From NCBI RefSeq assembly GCF_016650695.1, contig NZ_JAEKFH010000003.1, forward strand, positions 2,066,001 to 2,130,000: 64,000 nucleotides of DNA, written 5' to 3'. Positions 45,476 to 54,552 of this stretch are shown piece by piece. The notes beneath the pieces were generated by a model that was given only the letters and a program-made list of their open reading frames with translations, was not told where the DNA came from and made no database searches. Source of the DNA: Pseudomonas sp. TH41 (lineage in GTDB: Bacteria; Pseudomonadota; Gammaproteobacteria; Pseudomonadales; Pseudomonadaceae). The position numbers and the translations under genes were made by a program. Positions within the stretch are counted from its first letter, which is position 1, and each line of letters starts with the position of its first letter.

Positions 45476-45763
45476 ATGAGTCGCCAACGTGCCGCCCAGT
45501 TGCGTATCTCGCCACTGCATATCCAGCAAGGCTTGTTTGCTGTTCTGGCGCTATTGATCACCCTGATCGGCGGCCAGCAGTTTCAACGCTGGGAGCAGAG
45601 CCAACAGCAAGACGCGGTGCGAGTGTCCATTCAGCACCCGACTCAAACCCATTTCAGCGCCGCCAGCGCCAATCTCGCTGACAGCCCCCCGATGCGAATG
45701 ATGGACGTCGACCAGGCCCAGCCTGTGGATGAGATGCCTCGCCAGGAACGTTGGGTGTTCTAA
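45476..45763 (+). CDS. Small membrane protein (PA5482-like)
   Basis: A 95-residue protein with one transmembrane helix (about 17-34: LFAVLALLITLIGGQQF) and a polar C-terminal tail ending MPRQERWVF. GGAGGAGCTTCAGG precedes the ATG. No known domain. It is followed by the DUF1328 gene 81 bp on, probably as one operon, with the candidate sigma-54 promoter ahead of it. A likely counterpart is PA5482 from the same position next to algB in PAO1 (from memory). Confidence 0.7.
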   Translation: MSRQRAAQLRISPLHIQQGLFAVLALLITLIGGQQFQRWEQSQQQDAVRVSIQHPTQTHFSAASANLADSPPMRMMDVDQAQPVDEMPRQERWVF

Positions 45764-46009
<246 letters not shown>

Positions 46010-46851
46010 ACATGAGCGTTGGGTTAAAGACACTGGCAGCCGCCCCTGCTTGCGGGCGGTAGTGCCATGGCGAAGGCGGCCGATACAGGGCCTGTTGATG
46101 GAACAACTGACTAAAGATCCACACGGATACTGAATTCGTCACACGAAAGAAGCAGCATGGCTTCTTTCCATTGCGCTACCCGAGGACGGTAGACGCATGA
46201 CCAAGGGGTCGGGACGTTCTGCCTGTTTCAGGGGCGGAGTGACCTACTGGTACAGGGAGTGCCTGCGCAAGGGCCGGGTCAGGTAAAAAAGCTGCCACGC
46301 AAGTTCGCCGAACCCTCATGGCTCGACGGACTTGCCAAGAGCTTATACGCGCAATGCGTTGAAATAGAGCGAACCGCTCGGATTCGCTACTTCACCTTTC
46401 AATCTTCTTTGATTCCCTTGAGAAATACTTTTCTCGAGGTGTCGCGCGCGACCGTACATCGAGAAAAATCGTCGACCTTTTGCCGCGCTTTTTCTCCACG
46501 TTGCGTGAGATTTCCCTGAAAAACGCCCGGCTCCAGCCTGATCAAAAAGTGCTCAATCTGCCCTGTGATGGCCGGTTCACGGCACTTATGCCTGCCGATA
46601 TGTCGTATTCGAACCGGTTGGGACGGTAGTTTCAGTAAAAAGAGCTCATGCCGATTCGGCATAGGGTAGGCGTTTACGGCATTAGACGTTGCCTCCTTGC
46701 ATCGGAATAGTTGCGCCTTTTTTCGCCTGCCAGAGAGCCGAAATCACGCGCTCCAGGGCACCTTATACGGGGGCAGGTGCACAAGACTTTTTCGCCACAA
46801 GCGTTCCAGTTCTTGCATCTGCCTGAGTCAAACGCAAGTAAGGGTAAAGAT
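46010..46851. other. 842-bp region upstream of gltP without a clear gene
   Basis: No convincing coding sequence: short frames on both strands have no family features or good ribosome binding sites. Structure seen: a hairpin GAAAGAAGC/GCTTCTTTC at 46146-46169, a weak sigma-54-like sequence TGGTACAGGGAGTGCC at 46248-46263 (GG and GC 10 bp apart), and lower-GC stretches between 46350 and 46520. It may be a long gltP leader, hold a small RNA, or contain decayed sequence. Confidence 0.5.
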
Positions 46852-48183
46852 ATGAAGAAGGCAAAGCTTAGCCTCGCCTGGCAGATCCTCATCGGTCTGG
46901 TATTGGGGATTGCAATCGGTGCGCTGCTCAACCATTTCAGCGCCGAAAAGGCCTGGTGGATCAGCAACGTCCTGCAACCAGCAGGCGATATCTTTATCCG
47001 TCTGATCAAGATGATCGTGATCCCGATCGTCATCTCCTCCTTGATCGTCGGAATCGCTGGCGTCGGCGACGCGAAGAAACTCGGTCGCATCGGCTTGAAG
47101 ACCATCATTTACTTCGAGATCGTCACCACCATCGCCATCGTGGTCGGTCTGGTGTTGGCTAACGTGTTCCATCCGGGCACCGGCATCGACATGAGCACCC
47201 TGGGTACGGTGGATATTTCCAAGTACCAGGCCACGGCCGCTGAAGTTCAGCATGAACACGCGTTCATCGAAACCATCCTCAACCTGATCCCGTCGAACAT
47301 CTTCGCGGCCATGGCCCGTGGCGAGATGCTGCCGATCATCTTCTTCTCCGTATTGTTCGGCCTCGGACTGTCGAGCCTGCAAGCGGACCTGCGCGAGCCG
47401 TTGGTGAAGATGTTCCAGGGCGTGTCGGAAAGCATGTTCAAGGTCACCCACATGATCATGAACTACGCCCCGATCGGCGTGTTCGCACTGATCGCGGTGA
47501 CTGTGGCCAACTTCGGTTTTGCCTCCCTCATCCCGCTGGCCAAACTGGTGATCCTGGTTTATGTCGCCATCGCGTTCTTCGCCTTCGTGGTCCTGGGCCT
47601 GATCGCTCGCCTGTTCGGCTTCTCGGTGATCAAGCTGATGCGCATCTTCAAGGATGAGCTGGTGCTGGCCTACTCCACCGCCAGCTCCGAGACCGTGCTG
47701 CCACGCGTCATCGAGAAGATGGAAGCCTACGGCGCGCCGAAAGCGATTTGCAGCTTCGTGGTGCCGACCGGCTACTCGTTCAACCTCGACGGTTCGACGC
47801 TGTACCAAAGCATCGCGGCCATCTTCATTGCCCAGCTCTATGGCATCGACCTGTCCATCAGCCAGCAATTGCTGCTGGTACTGACCCTGATGGTCACCTC
47901 CAAAGGCATCGCCGGCGTACCGGGCGTGTCCTTCGTGGTGTTGCTGGCCACGCTGGGCAGCGTGGGTATTCCATTGGAAGGCCTGGCGTTCATCGCCGGT
48001 GTCGACCGCATCATGGACATGGCCCGTACCGCGCTGAACGTCATTGGTAACGCCCTGGCTGTGTTGGTCGTCTCTCGTTGGGAAGGCATGTACGACGACG
48101 CCAAGGGCCAGCGCTACTGGAACTCCCTGCCGCACTGGCGCAGCAAGGAAAAGCTGCCTGTCGGCGAAGCCTCCAGCAACTGA
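46852..48183 (+). CDS. gltP: Glutamate/aspartate:cation symporter GltP (DAACS family)
   Basis: A 443-residue inner-membrane transporter of the glutamate transporter fold with eight helices and two re-entrant hairpins. Family signatures are YSTASSETVLPRVIEKMEAYG near 280 (hairpin 1), VPTGYSFNLDGSTLYQSIAAIFIAQ near 310 (NMDGT-like metal/substrate loop) and GVPGVSFVVL near 360 (hairpin 2). The start at 46852 with AAGG upstream is chosen; a frame open from 46711 adds a non-membrane tail and is rejected. Confidence 0.92.
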   Translation: MKKAKLSLAWQILIGLVLGIAIGALLNHFSAEKAWWISNVLQPAGDIFIRLIKMIVIPIVISSLIVGIAGVGDAKKLGRIGLKTIIYFEIVTTIAIVVGLVLANVFHPGTGIDMSTLGTVDISKYQATAAEVQHEHAFIETILNLIPSNIFAAMARGEMLPIIFFSVLFGLGLSSLQADLREPLVKMFQGVSESMFKVTHMIMNYAPIGVFALIAVTVANFGFASLIPLAKLVILVYVAIAFFAFVVLGLIARLFGFSVIKLMRIFKDELVLAYSTASSETVLPRVIEKMEAYGAPKAICSFVVPTGYSFNLDGSTLYQSIAAIFIAQLYGIDLSISQQLLLVLTLMVTSKGIAGVPGVSFVVLLATLGSVGIPLEGLAFIAGVDRIMDMARTALNVIGNALAVLVVSRWEGMYDDAKGQRYWNSLPHWRSKEKLPVGEASSN

Positions 48184-48195
48184 CACACACCCTCT

Positions 48196-48276
48196 GTAGG
48201 AGCGAGCTTGCTCGCGATGGTGGGTCAGCCACATTGATTTCGCCTGATACACCATCGCGAGCAAGCTCGCTCCTAC
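48196..48276. repeat. REPIN, loop family B (copy 1 of an identical pair)
   Basis: Inverted REP arms with loop GGTGGGTCAGCC...CCTGATACACC. The sequence from the right arm back through the loop is identical, in reverse orientation, to the element at 49626-49697. Confidence 0.92.
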
Positions 48277-48309
48277 AATGGTTCAAGCCACCATAAGCCG
48301 CGCTAAACG

Positions 48310-48331
48310 AACCCCGGAGAAATCCGGGGTT
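48310..48331 (+). terminator. Terminator between gltP and the SpmAB gene
   Basis: AACCCCGGA and TCCGGGGTT with a GAAA loop. Flanking AAACGA and TCGTTT pair further, but the T run is interrupted. Confidence 0.65.
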
Positions 48332-48386
48332 TGTCGTTTCTGGCTACCCCGCTATCATTCGCCGCATCTTCCGGGGGATTTGACTG

Positions 48387-49616
48387 ATGCTTAATGGCCT
48401 GTGGCTTGGCTTCTTCATCGTGGCGGCCGTATCGGCGCTGGCGCAGTGGCTGATCGGCGGTAACGCCGGGATCTTTGCGGCAATGGTGGAAAGCATCTTC
48501 GCCATGGCCAAGTTGTCGGTCGACGTGATGGTTCTACTCTTCGGCACCCTCACCCTCTGGCTGGGCTTTCTGCGGATCGCCGAAAAGGCCGGGATCGTCG
48601 ACTGGCTGGCCAAGGCGCTGGGGCCGTTGTTCCTGCGCCTAATGCCGGAAGTCCCGCCCGGTCACCCGGCGATCGGCCTGATCACGCTGAACTTCGCCGC
48701 CAACGGCCTCGGCCTGGACAACGCCGCCACCCCCATCGGCCTCAAGGCCATGAAGGCGTTGCAGGAGCTCAACCCCAGCACAACGGTGGCGAGCAATGCG
48801 CAGATCCTGTTTCTGGTACTCAACGCCTCCTCCCTGACCCTGCTGCCCGTGACGATCTTCATGTACCGCGCCCAGCAAGGCGCACCCGATCCAACCCTGG
48901 TTTTCCTGCCGATCCTGCTCGCCACCAGTTGCTCGACACTGGTCGGTCTGTTGTCGGTGGCGTTTATGCAACGGCTGCGCCTGTGGGACCCGGTGGTGCT
49001 CGCCTATCTGATTCCCGGTGCCCTCGCCCTCGGTGGCTTCATGGCACTGCTGGCGACGCTCTCGTCGGCCGCGCTGGCCAGCCTGTCCTCGATCCTCGGC
49101 AACCTGACGCTGTTCGGCCTGATCATGCTGTTTCTGGTGATCGCCGCGTTGCGCAAGGTGAAAGTCTACGAAGCGTTTGTCGAAGGCGCCAAAGAAGGCT
49201 TCGACGTGGCGAAAAACCTGCTGCCCTATCTGGTGGCAATGCTCTGCGCGGTGGGTGTGCTGCGGGCGTCTGGCGCGCTGGATTTCGGTCTGGACGGGAT
49301 TCGGCATCTGGTGGCCTGGGCCGGTTGGGACACGCGCTTCGTTGATGCCTTGCCGACGGCAATGGTCAAACCGTTTTCCGGCAGCGCTGCTCGGGCGATG
49401 TTGATTGAAACCATGAAAACATCGGGGGTGGACAGCTTTCCGGCGCTGGTGGCGGCGACGATCCAGGGCAGTACTGAAACGACCTTCTATGTGTTGGCGG
49501 TTTACTTCGGCGCGGTGGGGATCCAGCGGGCGCGGCATGCGGTGGGGTGTGCGTTGTTGGCGGAACTTGCCGGCGTTCTGGGCGCGATTGGCGTTTGCTA
49601 CTGGTTCTTCGGCTAA
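48387..49616 (+). CDS. Fused SpmA-SpmB nucleoside-recognition membrane protein
   Basis: A 409-residue inner-membrane protein with about ten helices. The N-terminal half matches SpmA (LWLGFLRIAEKAGIVDWLAKALGPLFLRLMPEVPPGHPAIG, then NFAANGLGLDNAATPIGLKAM) and the C-terminal half SpmB (FVEGAKEGFDVAKNLLPYLVAML, then PFSGSAARAMLIETMK and STETTFYVLAVYFG). In Bacillus these are separate spore-maturation proteins. The role in non-sporulating bacteria is unknown; small-molecule transport is guessed. GGGGGA precedes the ATG. Confidence 0.85.
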   Translation: MLNGLWLGFFIVAAVSALAQWLIGGNAGIFAAMVESIFAMAKLSVDVMVLLFGTLTLWLGFLRIAEKAGIVDWLAKALGPLFLRLMPEVPPGHPAIGLITLNFAANGLGLDNAATPIGLKAMKALQELNPSTTVASNAQILFLVLNASSLTLLPVTIFMYRAQQGAPDPTLVFLPILLATSCSTLVGLLSVAFMQRLRLWDPVVLAYLIPGALALGGFMALLATLSSAALASLSSILGNLTLFGLIMLFLVIAALRKVKVYEAFVEGAKEGFDVAKNLLPYLVAMLCAVGVLRASGALDFGLDGIRHLVAWAGWDTRFVDALPTAMVKPFSGSAARAMLIETMKTSGVDSFPALVAATIQGSTETTFYVLAVYFGAVGIQRARHAVGCALLAELAGVLGAIGVCYWFFG

Positions 49617-49625
49617 CCGAGAACC

Positions 49626-49697
49626 CTTGCTCGCGATGGTGTATCAGGCGAAATCAATGTGGCTGACCCACCATCGCGAGCAAGCTCGCTCCTACAG
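49626..49697. repeat. REPIN, loop family B (copy 2, left arm truncated)
   Basis: A 72-bp perfect inverted copy of the core of the element at 48196-48276. The outer half of the left arm is missing: it begins CTTGCTCGCGA directly after the SpmAB stop region. Confidence 0.92.
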
Positions 49698-49713
49698 GGG
49701 GGGTGAGTCGGAC

Positions 49714-50340
49714 TCAAGGTCTTGGTGGAGGCGCGACTTTCTGCCCTTGCTCAACCGCCCAACTCACGACCTGCGCCGTCAGCTGATCACTTGCCTGACC
49801 AAACCCAGCCACCACCGATGGCACCTGCACATCACTCAACGGCTGGTGTACTTCAAAACGGCGGCTGGCGAGGATTCGCTGGTCATAACCACGCACCAGC
49901 AACGCATCCAGTCGCACCACGACACTTGCCGTCGTGCCTTGGTACTCGGTCTGAAAGGCCTGCAGACTGCCGCCCAGCTCCAGATCCGCCTGGAAATTGC
50001 TGTCGTCGGTACTCAGCAACGTCACCCGGCCATCTCGCTGGAATCCGTCCAGCAGTCGATTGCGCAGCAGCACTGGCGCCGGGTCGCTCCAGCGTGAAGC
50101 TTTGTAGCTGCTGATCAGGTCGCCTTGCGGGATCACGGCGATTTTCGGGCTGTTCAACGCCTCGCTGGCCTGAGGTTTGGCCAGACGCAGCGACCAGCGC
50201 TGTGGGGTGCCGTGACTGGCCGACGCGCTGCTCTGTGCCGACGGCAATCGATAAACGTCAGACGGCTCGGCCTTGGGCAGAATCGAGCAGGCGCTCGTCA
50301 GCGCAATACTTGAGGCCAGGGCGAGATACGTCAGCTTCAT
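49714..50340 (-). CDS. PqiC-like lipoprotein of an MCE transporter
   Basis: A 208-residue lipoprotein with lipobox ALTSAC (Cys18). The ABC-type transport auxiliary (PqiC/DUF330) domain has RWSLRLAKPQASEALNSPKIAV, DLISSYKASRWSDPAPVLL and VVRLDALLVR. It probably anchors to the outer membrane and receives lipid from the MCE protein. The start overlaps the MCE gene stop by 4 bp. Last gene of the four-gene operon. Confidence 0.88.
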   Translation of the reverse strand: MKLTYLALASSIALTSACSILPKAEPSDVYRLPSAQSSASASHGTPQRWSLRLAKPQASEALNSPKIAVIPQGDLISSYKASRWSDPAPVLLRNRLLDGFQRDGRVTLLSTDDSNFQADLELGGSLQAFQTEYQGTTASVVVRLDALLVRGYDQRILASRRFEVHQPLSDVQVPSVVAGFGQASDQLTAQVVSWAVEQGQKVAPPPRP

Positions 50341-51275
50341 GGCGTGAACTCCTTGTTCTTGTCATTGCCCAGCAAGTACCCGCTGGGGTTGGCTTCAAGG
50401 CGCTGGGAAATGGCTCGCAACGAGGTCAGGGTATCGCGCAGTTCGCGCACGGCAGGGGCCAGGCCATTGAGGCCTTGCATGCCGCTGTTGAGCGAGTCCT
50501 GATTGGTCGTGAGCAGCTGGTTGATGGTCGCGCTGCTCTGCTCCAGCGTCTTCATCGCCTGCTCGGCGCTGCCGAACATCTGCTTGCCCTGATCATTGAG
50601 CAAGCCATTGGCGTTGCGCATCAGCGCCGACGTCTGTTCCAGCATGGCGCCGGCTTGCTTGCCGACCGACGCCAGTTGCTGCATCGCCTGGCGGATATCG
50701 CCACGCTGATCGGCGATGGTCCCGGTGGTTTGCTCAAGGTGCTCAAGGGTTTTGCTGATGCGCTCGACGTTCTCCGTGGAAAACATCAGGTTGGCGTTTT
50801 GCATCAGCGTGTTCACGCCGGACATCAGGTCGTTGCTGTCGTTGAGCAACCGGGCGATGGGTGAGGGTGATGCGACAATCTCCGGCAGATTCCCGTCCTT
50901 GCCTCTTAACTTCGGACTTTGCGGGGTGCCACCGCTGAGCTGGATGATCGAAGTCCCGGTGATGCCGGTCAGCGCCAGTTTGGCCCGGGTGTCTTCCTTG
51001 ATCGGGGTTTCGCCGCCCAGGCGGATCCGGGCAAGTACCCGACGCGGATCTTTCGGGTCCAGACGCAACGTCACCACGTCACCGACCTTGATCCCGCTGT
51101 ACTGCACGGCGCTGCCCTTGGACAAACCACTGACCGCCTCGTTGAAGACGATTTCGTAATCCTTGAACTCGGTATCGACGCTGGACTTGGCCAGCCACAA
51201 GCCGAAGAGCAGGGCGCCTGCCACCACCATGACGGTGAACAGGCCAATCAATACATGATGGGCTCGGGTTTCCAT
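50337..51275 (-). CDS. MCE-family (MlaD-like) lipid-binding protein
   Basis: A 312-residue protein with one N-terminal helix (about 8-30) and an MCE domain (about 40-120; YEIVFNEAVSGLSKGSAVQYSGIKVGDVVTLRL). A long helical C-terminal part (about 150-290) has LEQTTGTIADQR-type heptads. MCE proteins form hexameric rings or tunnels that carry phospholipid between membranes. It lies 1 bp downstream of the ATPase gene in the operon. Confidence 0.9.
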   Translation of the reverse strand: METRAHHVLIGLFTVMVVAGALLFGLWLAKSSVDTEFKDYEIVFNEAVSGLSKGSAVQYSGIKVGDVVTLRLDPKDPRRVLARIRLGGETPIKEDTRAKLALTGITGTSIIQLSGGTPQSPKLRGKDGNLPEIVASPSPIARLLNDSNDLMSGVNTLMQNANLMFSTENVERISKTLEHLEQTTGTIADQRGDIRQAMQQLASVGKQAGAMLEQTSALMRNANGLLNDQGKQMFGSAEQAMKTLEQSSATINQLLTTNQDSLNSGMQGLNGLAPAVRELRDTLTSLRAISQRLEANPSGYLLGNDKNKEFTP

Positions 51276-51276
51276 G

Positions 51277-52080
51277 TCAGACCTCGTTCAACTGTTGAGC
51301 GGCCGTCAAAGCCGCGCGGCCGCGAGGGCCATGGAAGTATTGGTGAATCCACGCATCATTGGTTTCCGAGACTTTGTCGATGGCGTCCGCCACCAGCACT
51401 TTCTTCTGCGCCAGCACCGCCACCCGGTCGGTGATGGTATAGAGCGTGTCGAGATCGTGGGTGACCAGAAACACACTCAGGCCCAAGGCATCGCGCAGGG
51501 TCAGGATCAATTGATCGAAGGCTGCGGCACCAATCGGGTCAAGGCCGGCGGTGGGTTCGTCGAGAAACAGGATGTCCGGATCCAGTGCCAACGCACGCGC
51601 CAGCGCCGCACGCTTGATCATGCCTCCGGACAGCGAAGCGGGGTACTTGTCCGCCGCCGATAATGGCAACCCGGCCAAGGCCAGCTTCACCGCCGCCAAG
51701 TGCTCGGCGTCGGTACGGCTCAGGCCGGCGTGTTCGATCAGGGGCAGGGCAACGTTCTCGGTCACGGTCATTGAAGAGAACAGGGCGCCTTTCTGGAACA
51801 GCACACCGAAGCGTCGTTCGACCATCGAGCGCTCGTGTTCAGAGAGTGTCGGCAGATTCTTACCGAACACCTTCACCACGCCTTCGCTGGGCTGGCGCAA
51901 ACCGACGATGCTGCGCAACAGCACCGATTTGCCACTGCCGGAACCGCCGACCACGGCAAGGATTTCACCCTTGTACAAATCCAGGTCGAGGTTTTCGTGC
52001 ACGCTCTGCCTGCCGAAGCGATTACACAGGCCGCGAACTTCAATCACCGCCTCGGAGGGCGCTCGGGGTAGACGACTCAC
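51277..52080 (-). CDS. MlaF-like ABC transporter ATPase
   Basis: A 267-residue ATPase with Walker A GGSGSGKSV near 44, signature LSGGMIKRAALARAL near 148 and Walker B ILFLDEPTAGLDPIGA near 171. The C-terminal extension is typical of MCE-linked MlaF proteins. GTG start at 52080 overlaps the permease stop (GTGA). It energises the lipid transporter. Confidence 0.9.
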   Translation of the reverse strand: MSRLPRAPSEAVIEVRGLCNRFGRQSVHENLDLDLYKGEILAVVGGSGSGKSVLLRSIVGLRQPSEGVVKVFGKNLPTLSEHERSMVERRFGVLFQKGALFSSMTVTENVALPLIEHAGLSRTDAEHLAAVKLALAGLPLSAADKYPASLSGGMIKRAALARALALDPDILFLDEPTAGLDPIGAAAFDQLILTLRDALGLSVFLVTHDLDTLYTITDRVAVLAQKKVLVADAIDKVSETNDAWIHQYFHGPRGRAALTAAQQLNEV

Positions 52081-53225
52081 CAGCCGATCTCCATGAAAAA
52101 CAGGGCGGCTACGGCGTCGATCACGATCACCACGAAAATCGACTGCACCACACTCGATGTGGTGTGGGCGCCGACAGACTCGGCGCTGCCGCTGACCTTG
52201 AAGCCTTCAAGGCAGCCGATGGCGGCAATCAGGAACGCGAAGATTGGCGCTTTGACGATCCCCACCAGAAAGTGTTGAACACCGATGTCGGTTTGTAACA
52301 GCGACAGGAACATCGCCGGCGAGATATCCAGCGATACCGCGCAAACCACGCCGCCGCCAACGATGCCCGAGAGCATCGCCAAAAAGGTCAACATTGGCAG
52401 CGCGACCAGCAGGGCCAGCACACGCGGCACCACCAATAACTCTATCGGGTCGAGGCCCAAGGTGCGGATGGCGTCGATTTCTTCGTTGGCCTTCATCGAG
52501 CCGATCTGCGCGGTGAACGCACTCGCGGTGCGGCCCGCCATCAGGATCGCAGTCAGCAACACACCGAATTCGCGCAGGAAGGAGAACCCGACGAGGTCCA
52601 CGGTGAAAATACTCGCGCCGAAACTCGCCAGCACGGTGGCACCGAGAAACGCCACCACAGCGCCCACCAAAAAAGTCAGCAGGGCAACGATGGGCGCGGC
52701 GTCGAGGCCGGTCTGTTCGATGTGCGCCACCATCGGCGTGAGGCGCCAGCGTTTGGGGCGAAACAGTCCACGGGCGATGGTTTCCAGGATCAGGCCGACG
52801 AAACCGAGCAATTGAAGGGTGTCCTGCCAGACCGCGTCGACAGCGCGGCCGATACGGGTCAGCAGCTGAATGCCGACACTGATTTCCGGTTCCTTGACCG
52901 GTACGCAGAAGTCCGTCAGCGAACGGTAGACCGTCTGCAACAAGGCGCGGTCAGCAATGGACAGTGTGCAATCGGGATGTTCGGCGGATCGGCCCAAGCG
53001 CTCGGAGCCCAGCAACTCCACCAACAGCGATGCGCCGGCCGTGTCCAGCGCGCCGAGGCCATTGAGGTCGATGTGAGTGCTGTCGTCGTATTGGCCGTGA
53101 AGCTTTTCGCTCAGCTGCTTGAGATCGGCGTAATGGGCAAGCGTCCAGTCACCCGTTACCCGCAACTGCGCGGGGGAGTGAGAGGCGTCCAGTTGGGCAT
53201 TGCCGGCCATTGTGCTGCTGGTCAT
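52077..53225 (-). CDS. MlaE-like permease with N-terminal STAS domain
   Basis: A 382-residue protein. Residues about 20-120 form a STAS-like domain (LRVTGDWTLAHYADLKQLSEKL, then HIDLNGLGALDTAGASLLVELL). The rest is an MlaE permease with five to six helices and the family segment EFGVLLTAILMAGRTASAFTAQIGSMKANEEIDAI. In the enteric Mla system the STAS protein MlaB is separate; here it is fused. AAGGAGCTT precedes the ATG. First gene of the operon. Confidence 0.9.
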   Translation of the reverse strand: MTSSTMAGNAQLDASHSPAQLRVTGDWTLAHYADLKQLSEKLHGQYDDSTHIDLNGLGALDTAGASLLVELLGSERLGRSAEHPDCTLSIADRALLQTVYRSLTDFCVPVKEPEISVGIQLLTRIGRAVDAVWQDTLQLLGFVGLILETIARGLFRPKRWRLTPMVAHIEQTGLDAAPIVALLTFLVGAVVAFLGATVLASFGASIFTVDLVGFSFLREFGVLLTAILMAGRTASAFTAQIGSMKANEEIDAIRTLGLDPIELLVVPRVLALLVALPMLTFLAMLSGIVGGGVVCAVSLDISPAMFLSLLQTDIGVQHFLVGIVKAPIFAFLIAAIGCLEGFKVSGSAESVGAHTTSSVVQSIFVVIVIDAVAALFFMEIGW

Positions 53226-53279
53226 AAGCTCCTTGCTTGCTCGACTGTTAGGCAGAACTACGTAATAGCACGAACCGCA

Positions 53280-54320
53280 TTACTTTTCTTTGGCCGGTGT
53301 TCTCTCGGTGATCTTGAAGCGCAGAACCCCGATCACCTGGCCATCTTCGGTCAACACCCGGACCTGCCAGTCGCCGGCCGGATTACCCGGGAAATTCTGC
53401 TTGTGGGTCCAGGCCCGGTAGCCTTCCTTGCGCCCGCCGTGGATGTCCAGCGGAATGCGGTCGACTTCTTTACCGTTGAACTGCCACACATGATAAATGC
53501 GCTCGTCCAGACCGCGCGGGGCATTGATGGCGGTGTAGGCGTAGAGGCCACCGCCACGGATCTGATCGGCACTGACTTCGTCGAGGCTGTCACCGGGGCT
53601 ACGGTCCTGCATTTGCGTGCTGATCGCCACGTCGGTCATCCACAACGTCGCCGGGGGCACCCACGAACGCAGCACCCAGCCAACGCCACCGATGCCCACC
53701 GTGATGCTTAAAATCGCCAGCGCGTTGCGCACGGTACGAATCGGGAAGATCGACGCCAGGCTCGGGAACGACAGCACGACGGCCGTGCCCAGTGCCAGTT
53801 TGAAACTTTGCGAGGTGGTCAGGTGCAGGATGACGGGCAGGGCGGTCAGCAGTGCCGCGAACAGCGTCAGCGTGTGCAACGCCAGGAACGCCCAGCGCCG
53901 GGGCGCCAGCCATTTGTAGTAGAGCGGGTCAGTGATGGAAATCAGCGCCGCAATCCCCAGCAGCCCGGTGAAAAACAACTGGCCGCTGTTCCAGGTGGTG
54001 GTGATGAAAAAAAACGGCAGGACGAAGAACAGGCTTTCCTGGTGAATCATTTGCGTGGCGTAACGCAACAGCGGCTGGGGAATTTCGCGCTTGAAGATCC
54101 TGGCGAACAGTTTGGTGAGGCTGTTTTCCAGCATCAGCCAGATCCAGCTGAGCACCATGATGATCGTGATCCAGGTCGCCAGGCCCTGTTGGCGGTCCAC
54201 CAGAATGAAGCTGCCGACCCCGGAGATAAAACCACCGAGCGCAATGACCCCGGGATAGCGCTTCATCAATTCCAGGATGCGCTGTACAAAAAGGGTCAGG
54301 GTAGGCATTCGGCGATTCAC
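53280..54320 (-). CDS. DUF5924/DUF2914 family membrane protein
   Basis: A 346-residue protein with about seven hydrophobic helices in the first 210 residues. A soluble C-terminal domain follows (about 230-346; RIYHVWQFNGKEVDRIPLDIHGGRKEGYRAWTHKQNFPGNPAGDWQVRVLT), the DUF2914 pattern. Start GTG 54320 or ATG 54308; neither has a good ribosome binding site. It lies 54 bp upstream of the MCE operon on the same strand and might be co-transcribed with it. Function unknown. Confidence 0.75.
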   Translation of the reverse strand: MNRRMPTLTLFVQRILELMKRYPGVIALGGFISGVGSFILVDRQQGLATWITIIMVLSWIWLMLENSLTKLFARIFKREIPQPLLRYATQMIHQESLFFVLPFFFITTTWNSGQLFFTGLLGIAALISITDPLYYKWLAPRRWAFLALHTLTLFAALLTALPVILHLTTSQSFKLALGTAVVLSFPSLASIFPIRTVRNALAILSITVGIGGVGWVLRSWVPPATLWMTDVAISTQMQDRSPGDSLDEVSADQIRGGGLYAYTAINAPRGLDERIYHVWQFNGKEVDRIPLDIHGGRKEGYRAWTHKQNFPGNPAGDWQVRVLTEDGQVIGVLRFKITERTPAKEK

Positions 54321-54412
54321 AATAGTCGTAGGAAAAATCCTCGACAGGGTACCGCCCGCACGACAGCGTGGCGAGGGCCGCGATCCTGTTCAGAACCCTT
54401 GTAGTAGCTGGC

Positions 54413-54552
54413 GCAGCCTGCGTTCGGCTCCCTGTAGGAGCGAGCTTGCTCGCGAAGGTCGTGAACGATAACGCGTAAACTCAGATGCCCAGCGGCGCCC
54501 GTGAGTTTTTCGCGAGCAAGCTCGCTCCTACAGGGAGCCGAACGCAGGCTGC
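54413..54552. repeat. Nested REPIN with 43-bp perfect inverted arms
   Basis: The arms 54413-54455 and 54510-54552 are perfect inverted complements. The inner 22 bp of each is the usual GTAGG-type REP; the outer 21 bp (GCAGCCTGCGTTCGGCTCCC) belong to a different REP-like sequence. The loop is of family A (GTCGTGAACGATAACGCG). Confidence 0.92.

Noticed and set aside
46259..46662. Two short frames in the gltP upstream region (+ strand 46259-46519, - strand 46399-46662)
   Set aside because: They overlap on opposite strands, have no recognisable features and no good ribosome binding site.
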